From assembly GCF_001661265.1 (NCBI RefSeq), contig NW_017567006.1, positions 186,001 to 250,000 of the forward strand: a stretch of DNA of 64,000 bases. The letters run 5' to 3'. Shown here piece after piece: positions 31,852 through 42,638 of this stretch. Within the stretch, counting starts at the first letter, position 1. The number at the start of each line of letters is the position of its first letter. This stretch comes from Saitoella complicata NRRL Y-17804. Taxonomy: Eukaryota > Ascomycota > Saitoellomycetes > Saitoellales > Saitoellaceae. The translations under genes and the position numbers were made by a program. The notes under the pieces are model-generated. The model worked only from the letters and a program-made list of their open reading frames with translations. It was not told the DNA's origin and did not search any database.

Positions 31852-33516
31852 ATGACTCAACCTCATTCTCACGGGATCTTCAGGACGCGGGTAATGGATG
31901 CAGAGGATGCAGCAGCGGACCGACCGCGAGCGGAGATTTCGACGTACATCGCGATACGGACATTGGAGTACCCCTCCTCGACAACGAACAAACCAAAAAA
32001 TGCCAGATCAACAAACCTCGAAGCCAAAGCTAGGTGTGTTCATTCTCCCATGTAACTGTTATCAGTGCTGACAAGGCGACTACAGAGCGCACGCTACCAG
32101 ACTCAACGAACCCATATGCGGCCCTAATCACCTCCCAAGAAGTCGCCGTCATCCCCGAATACGCCCTCGAGTCCGGCGTAACCCTCACAAACTTTCACGT
32201 CGCCTACAAAACCTGGGGCAAACTATCCGACAACGCGGATAATGTCATGATCATCTGTCATGCACTCACCGGCTCCGCAGACGTCGAGGACTGGTGGGGA
32301 CCCCTCATCGGACCTGGCCGCGCGTTCGATACGAGTCGGTTCTTCATTTTTTGTGCGAATAGTTTGGGGAGTCCCTATGGGAGTTGTAGCCCGACAACGA
32401 CGAATCCGGAGACGGGGCAGCATTTTGGGCCGGAGTTTCCGTTAGTGACGGTTAGAGACGACGTCAAGTATGTCTATCGATATTCCTCAGTCTATTCCGA
32501 GCTGACACGAGGCGTACAGTATCCACAAGATTGTCCTCGACGACCTAGGGGTGAAGCAAGTCGCCTTGGTAGTGGGCGGTTCCATGGGCGGCATGCTCTG
32601 CCTGGAATGGGCCTACTTCGGTCTCGATTACGTCCGCGCCGTTGTTCCCATGGCCACCTCAGCACGACATTCAGCATGGTGTATCTCCTGGGGCGAGGCA
32701 CAAAGACAGAGCATCTACAGCGACCCGAAATACGAAGACGGGTACTACTCTTACGACGACCCACCAATAGCTGGACTCGGTGCTGCACGGATGTCTGCAC
32801 TTCTCACATACCGCTCGCGTAACTCTTTCGAGTCGAGGTTCGGGCGTACGACGCCTGATCCGTCGAAGCAGCCGTATCCTAACGCTCTACCGAAGACACC
32901 GAGCGAGGAACATTGGGCAATCCATAACGAGGGAAACCGTAGACGCAACGACCAACCACGGCGCCGCTCAAACACCCCCGACTCGCAAACCTCACAAGGC
33001 GACTCCTCGGTCAGAAAAACAAGTAACCAGAGCCGCGCACCGACCTACTTCAACGCGCAAAGCTACCTTCGGTACCAAGCACAGAAATTCGTGAAGCGAT
33101 TCGATGCGAACTGTTATATCGCCATCACGAGGAAGTTGGATACACACGACGTGAGCCGCGGACGAGCAGACGACGTCAAATCTGCCCTCGCTCTGCTGCA
33201 GCAACCAGCCTTGGTGATCGGTATCGAGAGTGACGGACTCTTCACATTTGCCGAACAACAGGAAATCGCGGAATACATGCCAAACGCAGTCCTCTCCCGT
33301 ATCGAATCACCCGAAGGCCACGACGGATTCCTGCTCGAGTTCGACCAAGTCAACAGGCAGGTGTTGGAGTTCATGAACAAGCACTTGCCGGATATTATGC
33401 AGAGGGAGGGTGTGATGCCTGATGATGTGCCGAGTGTTGTTGATTCGGCGAAGAAGGCAAGCGTGTTTGGAGAGGCGGAGGGGGATTTGGTGGTTGAGGA
33501 TATTACGACGTGGTAA
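31852..33516 (+). CDS. MET2: homoserine O-acetyltransferase (5' end uncertain)
   Basis: The core is secure: an exon from about 32067 to 32467, then 32520..33516, joined as RDDV-N-IHKIVLDDLGVKQ. The enzyme makes O-acetylhomoserine for methionine synthesis. It is an alpha/beta hydrolase: VAYKTWGKLSDNADN, CHALTGSADVEDWWGPL, nucleophile serine in VVGGSMGGMLCLEWA, SARHSAWCISWGEAQRQSIY, acid ESDGLF and base PEGHDGFLLEF. A 65-residue hydrophilic insertion (TPSEEHWAIHNEGNRRR and on) follows FGRTTPDP, typical of fungal Met2. The N-terminal exon is unresolved. The ATG at 31852 opens a 60-codon frame, but no GT-AG pair of normal length joins it in phase; the best candidates end at TCAG (32065) or CTACAGAG. 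Confidence 0.85.
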
Positions 33517-33723
33517 TCGATGTACGACTAAGTTGTTGGTTCTTGCTTTGTTGAACTATCCTTAGCGGGCTAGAATGAACAAAATCGAAGTATGAGAATG
33601 CCAGATTGGTATCATTTCTAAACATGTATGCGAAGATATCAGATGCAACCCTAGATCCGTCCTAACCCGTTTCCTTCCCTTCCTTCCATATCCTGAAATC
33701 ATCATATCAACCCGAGAGACTCA
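33517..33723. other. spacer between convergent MET2 and histidine kinase
   Basis: Short convergent spacer holding two 3' UTRs. AACCCTAG occurs at 33647-33654, showing that the motif noted at ribosomal promoters is not unique to them. Nothing else was recognised. Confidence 0.4.
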
Positions 33724-36700
33724 TTACGCAGCCGTAGAATAACATTGCGGGCTCCAACTCGCCTCCCTCAACACCCCCTTCAACGCCTTAATATCAATCG
33801 GCTTCGACAAGTACTCATCGAACCCAGTCAATCCCTCCGGCATCGCATTCGCAGTCAACGCACAGATAACAGGCCTTGGTCGTCCTTCCAACTGCGCAGC
33901 CCTGATATGTTTCGTTGCCTCGATACCATCCATGCGAGGCATGGAGAGATCCATGAAGATGATGTCGAAGGCTGTTACGTTCGTTGCTTGGACTGCTTCG
34001 AGACCGTCGTGGGCGACTACGACATCGTCGAAGCCTTCTCGCTGCAAGAGCTTGAGGGCAACTTTGACGTTGATGAGGTTGTCCTCGACGAGGAGGATCT
34101 TCAAATCTTTCCTAGGTTCGTCCTCGTTCACTTCGGTTATGGTCAACATTGACATCGACGGAGGCTTTTGCTCGACCGGCTTCGTCTTCTTGGTCGCGTC
34201 GGGGAAGACCTCACGCACGATGTTCCACAACCGTGTCCGCTTGATAGGATTCATCAAGAAAGCCTTGATATCAAGATCCTTCGTCGTCGACATGACGGTG
34301 GAGTCAATCCTCGCCATGATAACGATAGGAATCTTGGCCCCGAACTTGGAACGTACGAGCTTGATTGTGCTCTTGTAGGTTTCGTCCTCACTGTTTGCGC
34401 CAATGATGGCGACGTCGAAGTGAATCCCGTTATCCAAGTGATTAAGGACGGCGGCATCGCCGAATGCTCCCGTACAGTCAAAGCCGAAACTTGTCATTAG
34501 TTGCTGGATACTTCGTCTGGTTGCGTCCTTCCTCACGACAATCAAGCAACGCTTACCGACAAGGTCCTTAGGAATCTCTTCGGAGCTCTCGTCGAGACCT
34601 GCAATGAACGTAAACTTGAACGTAGAACCTTTTCCTTCGGCGCTCTCGCAGGTAATGTCACCATGCATCTTGTTCGCCAATTTCAGGCTGATGACCAACC
34701 CAAGGCCAGTTCCGCCATGTTGCCTTGTGATACTGGAGTCTACTTGCGAGAATAACTTGAAGAGCTTCTTCTGTTGCTCCGCAGAAATTCCGATTCCCGT
34801 GTCTCTGACACTCACCTCCAGCACAGCCTTCTCTTGACCTGCAGACATACTCGGCAAAGGAGTGGTTTTGGATGAGATGATTACCTCACCATCGTTCGTG
34901 AACTTGATCGCGTTTGAGACCAGGTTCAGAATGACCTGGCGACAGCGGGTAAGGTCACCACGGATCTGATCATATTCGTCGGATTCGTTGAAGTAAACGA
35001 GTTCCAGTCCTTTTGCGTTGGCATTGGTAGCCACCATGTCCATTGCGCCCTCGATACAGGCACGCAGCGAGAATGGTGCCGAATCCAGTTGCAGCTTGTC
35101 GTTGTCAAGTTTGCTTAGGTCAAGGATGTCGCTCACAATGGTTACCAACTCCTGACTGGAATCCCGAATAGTTTGAGCGTAATCCATCTGCGTGGGAGTC
35201 AACGGGCTATCGAGAAGTAAGGTCGCAAAAGCAACAATCGCGTGGAAAGGCGTCCTGATCTCGTGCGACATCGTCGCCATGAACTGGCTCTTCATGTTCG
35301 CGGCAGCCTCTGCCTCCTCCTTAGCCACTTTCAATTGCAGAGTTCGCTCTTCGACGGTTTGCTCGAGGTTTTCTTTCGAGTCTTGCAGTGCCTTGTACAT
35401 GCGCGCCTTCTCCAATGCCGTAGCAGCTTGAGATGCCAGGAGGGTAAGGAGCTCCAGTCGCTTATGATTAAAGGCTCTGACAATCCTCTTGTTCTGAAGG
35501 AAAACTACACCCACAAGCATGTCGGAATTGACCAAAGGAAGTAGAAGAACAGACGCAGGTTTTGTCCTCTCGAGATACTCATCATTCTTCACTGTTGCCC
35601 AGTCATTGACGATGGACCGCTTGGTCCTTGCAACGAAGTTCAGGGCTTTAACAGGGACAATACTGGTGCATTCATTCAGTGGCTTGCTGATCTTCGTCAC
35701 TGGCGTAGCACCGACTTCAGCCGTTGCTTCCAGCATCAGTTGACCGGCATTGTCAAGTACGATAACGGAGAAATCTGCTCCGGCCACCTGCAGGAGTACC
35801 CTTGTTACATGCTCGATCAACCGCTGAGAGTCGGTTTCTCGGGTGATGACGAGCGCGTTCTGAAGGAGCACCTTCAGGTCCAGTTCAGCAGCGAAATTCA
35901 GTGAGTAGTCACTCGAGCCTGATGAAGATGAATTGCTGGAGAAACTGACCCTCGCTACGCGATGGTTCGAACTACCACCAGTGGCGGCGCCTGATGAGCT
36001 CGTGGAGAAGGGAGAGTGCGTGATGCTGTTGCTGCTGAGCTTCGCAGATTCTGGAGTGACGGAGGGTGCCGCAGGGGTCTCCACCTTTTCTTTCTGAATC
36101 AACGTCGGGAAACAAGCAGCGACATCGTTCGCCTTGGCGGTGCATCCCCATCGAATGTATGCCTTGTAAGCCTCTTGGGCATACAGACCGGCAGCCTTTG
36201 GTCCAAACGTATCTGCAAGTAGGCGAGCGGCACGTTCGTTTGCCATTCCCAGAACTTGCACATGCTCATTCGATGATGCGGAGCGGATAGTCTCATCATA
36301 GAAATGCAGAGCTTGCTGAACGTTACCCGCAATTCTGGCCTTCTCAGCCTTTGCGAGGAGGTAGCGATCCTCGAAATTCGGCTTGTACGCATTCTCCGCC
36401 CAAGCCCGAAGGTCATCCTCAATCATGGCATCCAATTTCACCTTCTGCTCGTCGGTCAAAGACTCATAGTTGTCAAGGAACACGATAACGCAGTGAAACA
36501 CAAATGACGCACCATACAGAGATGCCTTGGCCACTCCCATGATTTCTAGGCCGTCGATTGCATGTTTCAGAGCTTTAGTCGGTTGTCTATAGACGGTAGC
36601 GACCCAGATTGCAAGGAGGTGGTAGATCAGCATATGGTAGGTAGACTTTGACTGGACAATTATTTCAATGTCTTTGTCCTCATCGAACCATTCACCTTTA

Positions 36701-39700
36701 AGCGTACCCGGGTTTTCCACGGCTGGGTCAGAAAGATTGGTGATAACCTGCCATAAACAAGCCATGTAAACTCCGGCGTTTTGATTTCGATACTTTTGGA
36801 TTAACTTGATGTTATTTGAAAACTTGGACTTGATGCTCGAAAGCGATTCTCCTGCTGTAAGATACCAAACAATCTGGTTGAATGTCGCTGAGGAGATGTA
36901 CTCAGGCTCCTGAGCAGAAAATGCGTACGTGAACGCAGTCTGGAAGTAAGACGCGGATGTTCTCAGATCCTTTGTCCATGCCGTAACGACACCAATTCCT
37001 ACGTATAACTTACTTGCGTGCACTGAAGCAGAAGCTGGTGCACGATCGAGCGCGGTAGCAGCCATAGCAACGAGTGCATCGGCAGCGGCATAATGCTCGG
37101 CCTTCTTCGACTCGCAGAGAAGCAAGGCATAGAACGTAAATGCGAAAGCACCAGCTGCCGACAAACCGTGCTTGGTTGACAAGTCAATTGCGATGTTGCA
37201 GAGGAGAATGCCCAGATGGGGCATCAACACGTAGACGGAATGAGAGACAGTTGCAACTGCGTTCATGACCAGGAGCAGGAAAGGATCCGTCATAATGCCG
37301 GACTCTCGTGCAAATCGCTCCACTACCTCACGGTCTGAGAACGGTTTTAGAGCAATGAGAGCGTCTTGTGCCAACGCCTTCATCCTAGGTTGATCTTCCT
37401 CAGCAGTGGAAACATCATACCCTGCGAGCCTTAACCCCTCGAGACCGACTTCAATAGCCTCCGTCAGCTTGGCAAGGCCATGTAAGGCTCTTGTCTTCTT
37501 GATAATCATGCGGATCCTCGCGATCTTGTCATCCTTCAGGTGATCAAGGTATTCTGTAGCCGCGTCTACAGCCTCCTCGAATTTGTTGCTAGAAGAGCAA
37601 GCATCAACCCATCCGTCATAAATCCTCAAACTCAACTCACGGTTTCTCTCCCAGTGACATTCAGTGTCCGTCAGGAGGGTTTTCGCGATACTGATGAACT
37701 CTTCAGCACTCTCGAATGCCAAGTTCCTCAGCGCCGCCTCGCCCGCGGTGATATTCAATACAGCAAGCTTCTCGCGCTCTGATGGCTGGATTATCTGTGA
37801 GAGACCGTGGTTCATCTGCGTGCAAATGTCGAAGAGATACTTGCCGTAAAGTGCGTCATCACCGTCGCACGCCTTCGACAAAGCTCGTCCGATCTGAAGA
37901 TGCATCCGAGGATGACTCTCTCCGTCATCGGGAACCATCGTGTACGCCGCCTCTTGAATTCTATCATGTACGAACCGGTATACAGTAGCCTTATCCTTGT
38001 CACCGCCCATATCGCCAGCATCATTGTTTGCGTTCAAGTCAAGATTAGCATGCTCAGCCAGAGCAAAAGACGCCTTGTAATTCTCCGAATCAGGGATGAT
38101 CAGACCATGCACCAATGCCGCCCACAAGTCACTTGCAAGTTGGCCTTGAGTGGTACCGATGACAGCTGCCAACACGAACAAATCGAATTTCGTGCCAATG
38201 TGTGCGGCTGCCACGATTGCGTCGGATGTTCTTTGGTCAAGCGTCTTAATCTGCAGCAAAACGAGGTTCAAGAGATCAGGCGAGTCTATCAGGGTGTAGA
38301 TCTCCTCGATATTCCACATCCAGCAACCTTGCTCGAAATCGAAAGTGAGTTTACCATCCCTATACAGATTCTCCAGGACTTGCTTGGCGAAGAATGCATT
38401 CCCGCAAGCTCGTCGCGCTATCAGGTCAATGAACTTGGCCAAGTCGGATTGATGTTCCGTCCACGTCTGCTTGTTCTCCAACTTCGGCCGTTCTTCATGA
38501 AGTGTGTCGCACACGATCCCCCCGATATCCTCGATGCTGAGCGGTGGAAGCTCGATGAACATATCAATACCTGGCGGCTCCAAAACTGGAATGGACTTGA
38601 CCTCGTTATTCCTGTGGCCACAGATAACGTAGATGTTATCCAGATCCCGTGCCTTCTTCAGGTCTGAAATAAGCTGCAAATCAGAGCTCGGTGCCCACTG
38701 AACATCGTCAAAGATCAGGATCAATGGTCGCTCCCGTCTGCCGAACACTCCAAACAACGAGAACAAGAGCCTTTTCAGCCGTGCCTCAGCAGCCTGCGCA
38801 GATAACTCCCCCGGAATGGGCAAATCCTTCATCTTGTCCTGCAAAATCTGCGCCAAATCCGGAATCAAATCCGCCAAAACCCTCGTCTCGGTCCCCAGCG
38901 ACCTCAATATCCGTCTCTGAATTTTCGCAAGATCATATGTCGAGCTCGCCAACGACCGCTGGAAAAGCGGTGACAAAGCCTCGATAATCCGGGAGAATGC
39001 TACACGTTTCCCGTATTGCTCGTATTTCATTGCGACGAAATCGCTGCGGCCCTTTTCTGAGATACGGTGTCGGACTTCAGCGATGAGTCGGCTTTTTCCA
39101 ACGCCGGAGTAGCCGCGGATGACTGCGATTTCACTCTTGCCAGTTACTCGAACTCGTTCGCAGGCTTCGGTTAGTCTCTGTATCTCCACATCCCTTCCGA
39201 AGATCTTCTGCGAGCTGTAGAATCTTGAAGCGTAATCCAATGCACCGATTGTCCAGCCCCGCCATCTCTCATCGTCCGAGATGCCTGGCAGGTCGATTCT
39301 TCGCTTGATCTCTTCCAGATCAACGCGAAGTCCGTTTGCTGTTTGATATCTATCTTCCGAAACCTTTTCCATACACTTCATGATCACATCCGAGAACGCA
39401 GTCGGGCATTCTTTGCAGAGCGATTGCGGTGAGTCGGGAGAGACAGCGCAATGGGCGTGAATGACCTCGAGTGCTGCATTGGTCCGGAAGGGTAGGCGGC
39501 CGGTTGTCAGTGCGTACATGGTAACACCAAGCGAGTAGATATCTGCTCGGAGATCCACCTTACGGTTCATTCTGCCCGTAGCTTCCGGCGCCAGGTAATA
39601 TATCGATGAATCAAGTAGAATTGAAGAGTCGATATATGGATCTTCGGTCGCTAATCGGGACGCATGCGAGAAGTCGTGGAGGGTAACGGTGTTCTCCGTG

Positions 39701-40173
39701 CCTTGGATGGAGATGACTTCTGGTCGGATGTTGCCGTGACGGATATTCTTCTGATGCAATGATTCGAGGATCTGGCAAGTCTGGATTGAGATATCGAGGA
39801 TGAGGTTGAAGTCCCGCGGCCACGCATCGAGCAATCCCCTTCTCTTTAGGTTGGTCTCATCCTCGTTGAATTGAATAAGGAACACCGGTCCATATGTCGT
39901 CTGCTCCACACCAACCGCCTTGCTCACCCCATTCATCCCACACGTTGCCAACTCCATCAAAATCGTCATCTCATGCCGAAATGCCCCAGAATCGCCCCTG
40001 TTATTCGGCGCCCTCTGCATCTTCGCCGCAATGATATTCCCATCCCGTCGTAGTCTGAAGGTAAGAAGGTGTGCGCTGCTGTATACGAGGACGATATCGG
40101 TAAATCCATGTTGTTCGAGGGCATCGATACACTCCTGCACCCCTTCTGAATTCTCCGAGAGAATGCTGTCCAT
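33724..40173 (-). CDS. group-X hybrid histidine kinase (Chk1/Mak2 type)
   Basis: One exon encodes 2149 residues. In order: an Ser/Thr-kinase-like domain (1-290), an AAA-type ATPase with P-loop GYSGVGKSRLIAEV (about K360), a long helical TPR-like region (700-1350), a low-complexity linker, a GAF domain (1450-1610), the HisKA box FMATMSHEIRTPF with H1637, and a HATPase with LVSNAIKFTNDGEV, DTGIGISAEQQ and GGTGLGLVISLKL. The receiver LLVEDNLINVKVA with MDLSMPRMDG has phospho-acceptor D2075. The kinase-like domain is degenerate (HGNIRP for HRDLKP, DFS for DFG). A second receiver-like segment before the true receiver lacks its Asp (FDVAIIGANSED). Such cytosolic kinases sense oxidative stress and feed Ypd1-type phosphorelay. 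Confidence 0.95.
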   Translation of the reverse strand: MDSILSENSEGVQECIDALEQHGFTDIVLVYSSAHLLTFRLRRDGNIIAAKMQRAPNNRGDSGAFRHEMTILMELATCGMNGVSKAVGVEQTTYGPVFLIQFNEDETNLKRRGLLDAWPRDFNLILDISIQTCQILESLHQKNIRHGNIRPEVISIQGTENTVTLHDFSHASRLATEDPYIDSSILLDSSIYYLAPEATGRMNRKVDLRADIYSLGVTMYALTTGRLPFRTNAALEVIHAHCAVSPDSPQSLCKECPTAFSDVIMKCMEKVSEDRYQTANGLRVDLEEIKRRIDLPGISDDERWRGWTIGALDYASRFYSSQKIFGRDVEIQRLTEACERVRVTGKSEIAVIRGYSGVGKSRLIAEVRHRISEKGRSDFVAMKYEQYGKRVAFSRIIEALSPLFQRSLASSTYDLAKIQRRILRSLGTETRVLADLIPDLAQILQDKMKDLPIPGELSAQAAEARLKRLLFSLFGVFGRRERPLILIFDDVQWAPSSDLQLISDLKKARDLDNIYVICGHRNNEVKSIPVLEPPGIDMFIELPPLSIEDIGGIVCDTLHEERPKLENKQTWTEHQSDLAKFIDLIARRACGNAFFAKQVLENLYRDGKLTFDFEQGCWMWNIEEIYTLIDSPDLLNLVLLQIKTLDQRTSDAIVAAAHIGTKFDLFVLAAVIGTTQGQLASDLWAALVHGLIIPDSENYKASFALAEHANLDLNANNDAGDMGGDKDKATVYRFVHDRIQEAAYTMVPDDGESHPRMHLQIGRALSKACDGDDALYGKYLFDICTQMNHGLSQIIQPSEREKLAVLNITAGEAALRNLAFESAEEFISIAKTLLTDTECHWERNRELSLRIYDGWVDACSSSNKFEEAVDAATEYLDHLKDDKIARIRMIIKKTRALHGLAKLTEAIEVGLEGLRLAGYDVSTAEEDQPRMKALAQDALIALKPFSDREVVERFARESGIMTDPFLLLVMNAVATVSHSVYVLMPHLGILLCNIAIDLSTKHGLSAAGAFAFTFYALLLCESKKAEHYAAADALVAMAATALDRAPASASVHASKLYVGIGVVTAWTKDLRTSASYFQTAFTYAFSAQEPEYISSATFNQIVWYLTAGESLSSIKSKFSNNIKLIQKYRNQNAGVYMACLWQVITNLSDPAVENPGTLKGEWFDEDKDIEIIVQSKSTYHMLIYHLLAIWVATVYRQPTKALKHAIDGLEIMGVAKASLYGASFVFHCVIVFLDNYESLTDEQKVKLDAMIEDDLRAWAENAYKPNFEDRYLLAKAEKARIAGNVQQALHFYDETIRSASSNEHVQVLGMANERAARLLADTFGPKAAGLYAQEAYKAYIRWGCTAKANDVAACFPTLIQKEKVETPAAPSVTPESAKLSSNSITHSPFSTSSSGAATGGSSNHRVARVSFSSNSSSSGSSDYSLNFAAELDLKVLLQNALVITRETDSQRLIEHVTRVLLQVAGADFSVIVLDNAGQLMLEATAEVGATPVTKISKPLNECTSIVPVKALNFVARTKRSIVNDWATVKNDEYLERTKPASVLLLPLVNSDMLVGVVFLQNKRIVRAFNHKRLELLTLLASQAATALEKARMYKALQDSKENLEQTVEERTLQLKVAKEEAEAAANMKSQFMATMSHEIRTPFHAIVAFATLLLDSPLTPTQMDYAQTIRDSSQELVTIVSDILDLSKLDNDKLQLDSAPFSLRACIEGAMDMVATNANAKGLELVYFNESDEYDQIRGDLTRCRQVILNLVSNAIKFTNDGEVIISSKTTPLPSMSAGQEKAVLEVSVRDTGIGISAEQQKKLFKLFSQVDSSITRQHGGTGLGLVISLKLANKMHGDITCESAEGKGSTFKFTFIAGLDESSEEIPKDLVGKRCLIVVRKDATRRSIQQLMTSFGFDCTGAFGDAAVLNHLDNGIHFDVAIIGANSEDETYKSTIKLVRSKFGAKIPIVIMARIDSTVMSTTKDLDIKAFLMNPIKRTRLWNIVREVFPDATKKTKPVEQKPPSMSMLTITEVNEDEPRKDLKILLVEDNLINVKVALKLLQREGFDDVVVAHDGLEAVQATNVTAFDIIFMDLSMPRMDGIEATKHIRAAQLEGRPRPVICALTANAMPEGLTGFDEYLSKPIDIKALKGVLREASWSPQCYSTAA

Positions 40174-40591
40174 TGTGGATGATCAGGTGCTTCAGTTACC
40201 CAGCGCACCGAGACCGAGGACGGATAGCAATTGACCGAAGAAGGACCTTACTGGACGAGCAACCGTACCGTGAAATCCCCTTGAATTCAATTGCAATTGG
40301 TTCGTAAAAGGGTCCCAACTGTGAACTGTCGAGCGGGTCTCGCCGCCGAGGACATGTGGCTGATAGAAGCTGCACTAAGGAAAATGCCGTTCTCTAAGGG
40401 TGAGCTTAAACTGGGGATCAACGGAAGGACCCGTGGAAACATGAATGGGAAGGGAGGAATAGACGTTCGAATGCTCAATTGACTTGCTATTTTGGATGGA
40501 GGCAAGCGACAATGGACCATCTGGGGACTCCAAGGTACCGGTCCTTGGCAACTGCAGAAACAGCCGATACCGAAGTGCCAGAAGGCAAAAG
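40174..40591. other. intergenic, nothing recognised
   Basis: This 418-bp region upstream of the histidine kinase gene must hold its promoter. Three short open frames have no coding character. Confidence 0.4.
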
Positions 40592-40665
40592 TGGTCACGG
40601 AGAGGCTCGAACTCTCAGCCTTGGCGTTATTAGCACCACGCGCTAACCAATTGCGCCACGCAACC
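40592..40665 (-). tRNA. tRNA-Ile (anticodon AAU), copy 3
   Basis: This minus-strand tRNA of 74 nt is identical to copies at 743 and 2082. A short T-run follows on the minus strand (AAAA at 40587-40590 on the plus strand). It lies 132 bp before the cytidine deaminase start. Confidence 0.95.
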
Positions 40666-40797
40666 TGTTACGTGCTGGAAAACCGGCCGTGTCAAACATA
40701 TCAGTCTTCCCGTGATGAGCAGCGGCATTCCCGACCCGACGTTTGTCCATACTCAGTTCAGCTGCGGACATCTCCCTACAAATCCCCGTCCATAACA

Positions 40798-41274
<477 letters not shown>

Positions 41275-41488
41275 GCAATGGAACAGGGCAGCGTGGCACG
41301 AGCTCGAGAGAACACGGTTGATGGGGGAGCATGTAGGAGCATTTGCATGAGGCAGAGCGGTGTTTGAATGAGTTGACCGAGGTGTGGTTGCCTGAGATAC
41401 CAATATACCAAGGATACGCTTACATCAAGGCGTGTTGTTCACACGCCGCATGATTGTCAGACGAAACGACGTCTGTATGCTAAGATGC

Positions 41489-42526
41489 CTATGCCATAAC
41501 AAGCCCCTCCGTCGGCGGATTATACTGCCTCAACTTAACCCCAGCCTCCCTCAACACCTTCGCACTCATCTCATCCATACTATACCCAACATCATAAACA
41601 ACCTCCCTAATCCCCACCTGCGCAATCTTGATACTACACGTCAAACACGGACACGTATTACAATACAACACCGCATCCGTCGCTCTTTCCCTTCCTGACT
41701 CCAAGAGCGCGTTTTCTTCTGCGTGCATACAGAAACAGGTGGAGAGTCCGTGGCCACCGGTAGTGGCGTCGTTGCAGCGTGGACAACCGCCTTCGTTGCA
41801 ATTTGTGATGCCTTTTGGGGTGCCGTTGTAGCCGGTGCTTACGACGCGTTGGTCCCGGACGAGGACGGCGCCGACGCGGCGTTTCATGCAGTTGGACCGT
41901 CGGGCGGCGAGGTCTGCTAGGTACATGAAGTATGCATCCCATGTTGGTCGTAGTCGTGCTGGATCGAGGAGGTTGAGGTTCTCCAGTGTTTGGTGGAGGG
42001 TGGTGAGGGATTGGGAGGGGTTTAGGAGCCGTACTGTTGCGCGGTGGAGAATTGGAGCGATTGGGGAGGGAGAGGAGTAGAGATCGTCATCGGATTGTGC
42101 GACGAAGTTTTGGAAGGAGGGAGGTGGGGTTCCGTTTGCTGCGCATCGGGTGACGAAACGTTCGTAGCGGGTTGTGACGGGTGCGTCGATTCCGAGCGCG
42201 AGGAAAAATGGACGTTTGCAGAGTGTTTCGAGATCACTTTCTTTTCGAATATCTGTTGTAACGAAGTGGTCTCGCCATCTCTTCGTGACGTATTCTAAGA
42301 CTTCGTCGATGTGGTCGAAGACGAGTTGTGCGTTTCGGTCGTTGCTCTTCGGCTCAGCCTTGACATCAGAGCACGACGGAGATGGAGTCAGGGCCAATCT
42401 TGACAGCGCAGGGCTGACAGAGGCGACTTCTCGTAGGCGGATCCGCGTGAACGCGTGCTTCTCTACCAGATAGTCCGCGACGGCATGCTTACCGGAGCAA
42501 ATGGGGCCGGCAATTCCAACAAACAT
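41489..42526 (-). CDS. DCD1: deoxycytidylate (dCMP) deaminase
   Basis: A single exon encodes 345 residues. The N-terminal domain is nucleotide-kinase-like with a P-loop-type start FVGIAGPICSGKHAVADYL, as in yeast Dcd1. Two regions of insertion (residues 40-80, 120-190) are less conserved. The deaminase domain begins at RPTWDAYFMYLADLAARRSN. It has GAVLVRDQRVVSTGYNGTP, a His/Cys structural zinc region, then STCFCMHAEENALL (ligand His and catalytic Glu) and LYCNTCPCLTCSIKIAQ. The enzyme converts dCMP to dUMP for thymidylate synthesis and is allosterically set by dCTP and dTTP. The start at 42526 (MFVGIAG) was chosen because yeast Dcd1 begins in the same place. The frame is open upstream but without an ATG. 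Confidence 0.93.
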   Translation of the reverse strand: MFVGIAGPICSGKHAVADYLVEKHAFTRIRLREVASVSPALSRLALTPSPSCSDVKAEPKSNDRNAQLVFDHIDEVLEYVTKRWRDHFVTTDIRKESDLETLCKRPFFLALGIDAPVTTRYERFVTRCAANGTPPPSFQNFVAQSDDDLYSSPSPIAPILHRATVRLLNPSQSLTTLHQTLENLNLLDPARLRPTWDAYFMYLADLAARRSNCMKRRVGAVLVRDQRVVSTGYNGTPKGITNCNEGGCPRCNDATTGGHGLSTCFCMHAEENALLESGRERATDAVLYCNTCPCLTCSIKIAQVGIREVVYDVGYSMDEMSAKVLREAGVKLRQYNPPTEGLVMA

Positions 42527-42638
42527 GATCCTACACAGCGGCGGTTGAGCCAACGCGTGAGGACTTGGGGAAGACGCGACTTCGTCAGGCACCCACCACC
42601 AGATCCTGTTACTGTCTGACTAATACATTGATATCTAG

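Noticed and set aside
33647-33654. AACCCTAG in the MET2/histidine kinase spacer as a promoter element
   Set aside because: It sits between two 3' ends, so a promoter role is unlikely. It is kept only as a control for motif frequency.
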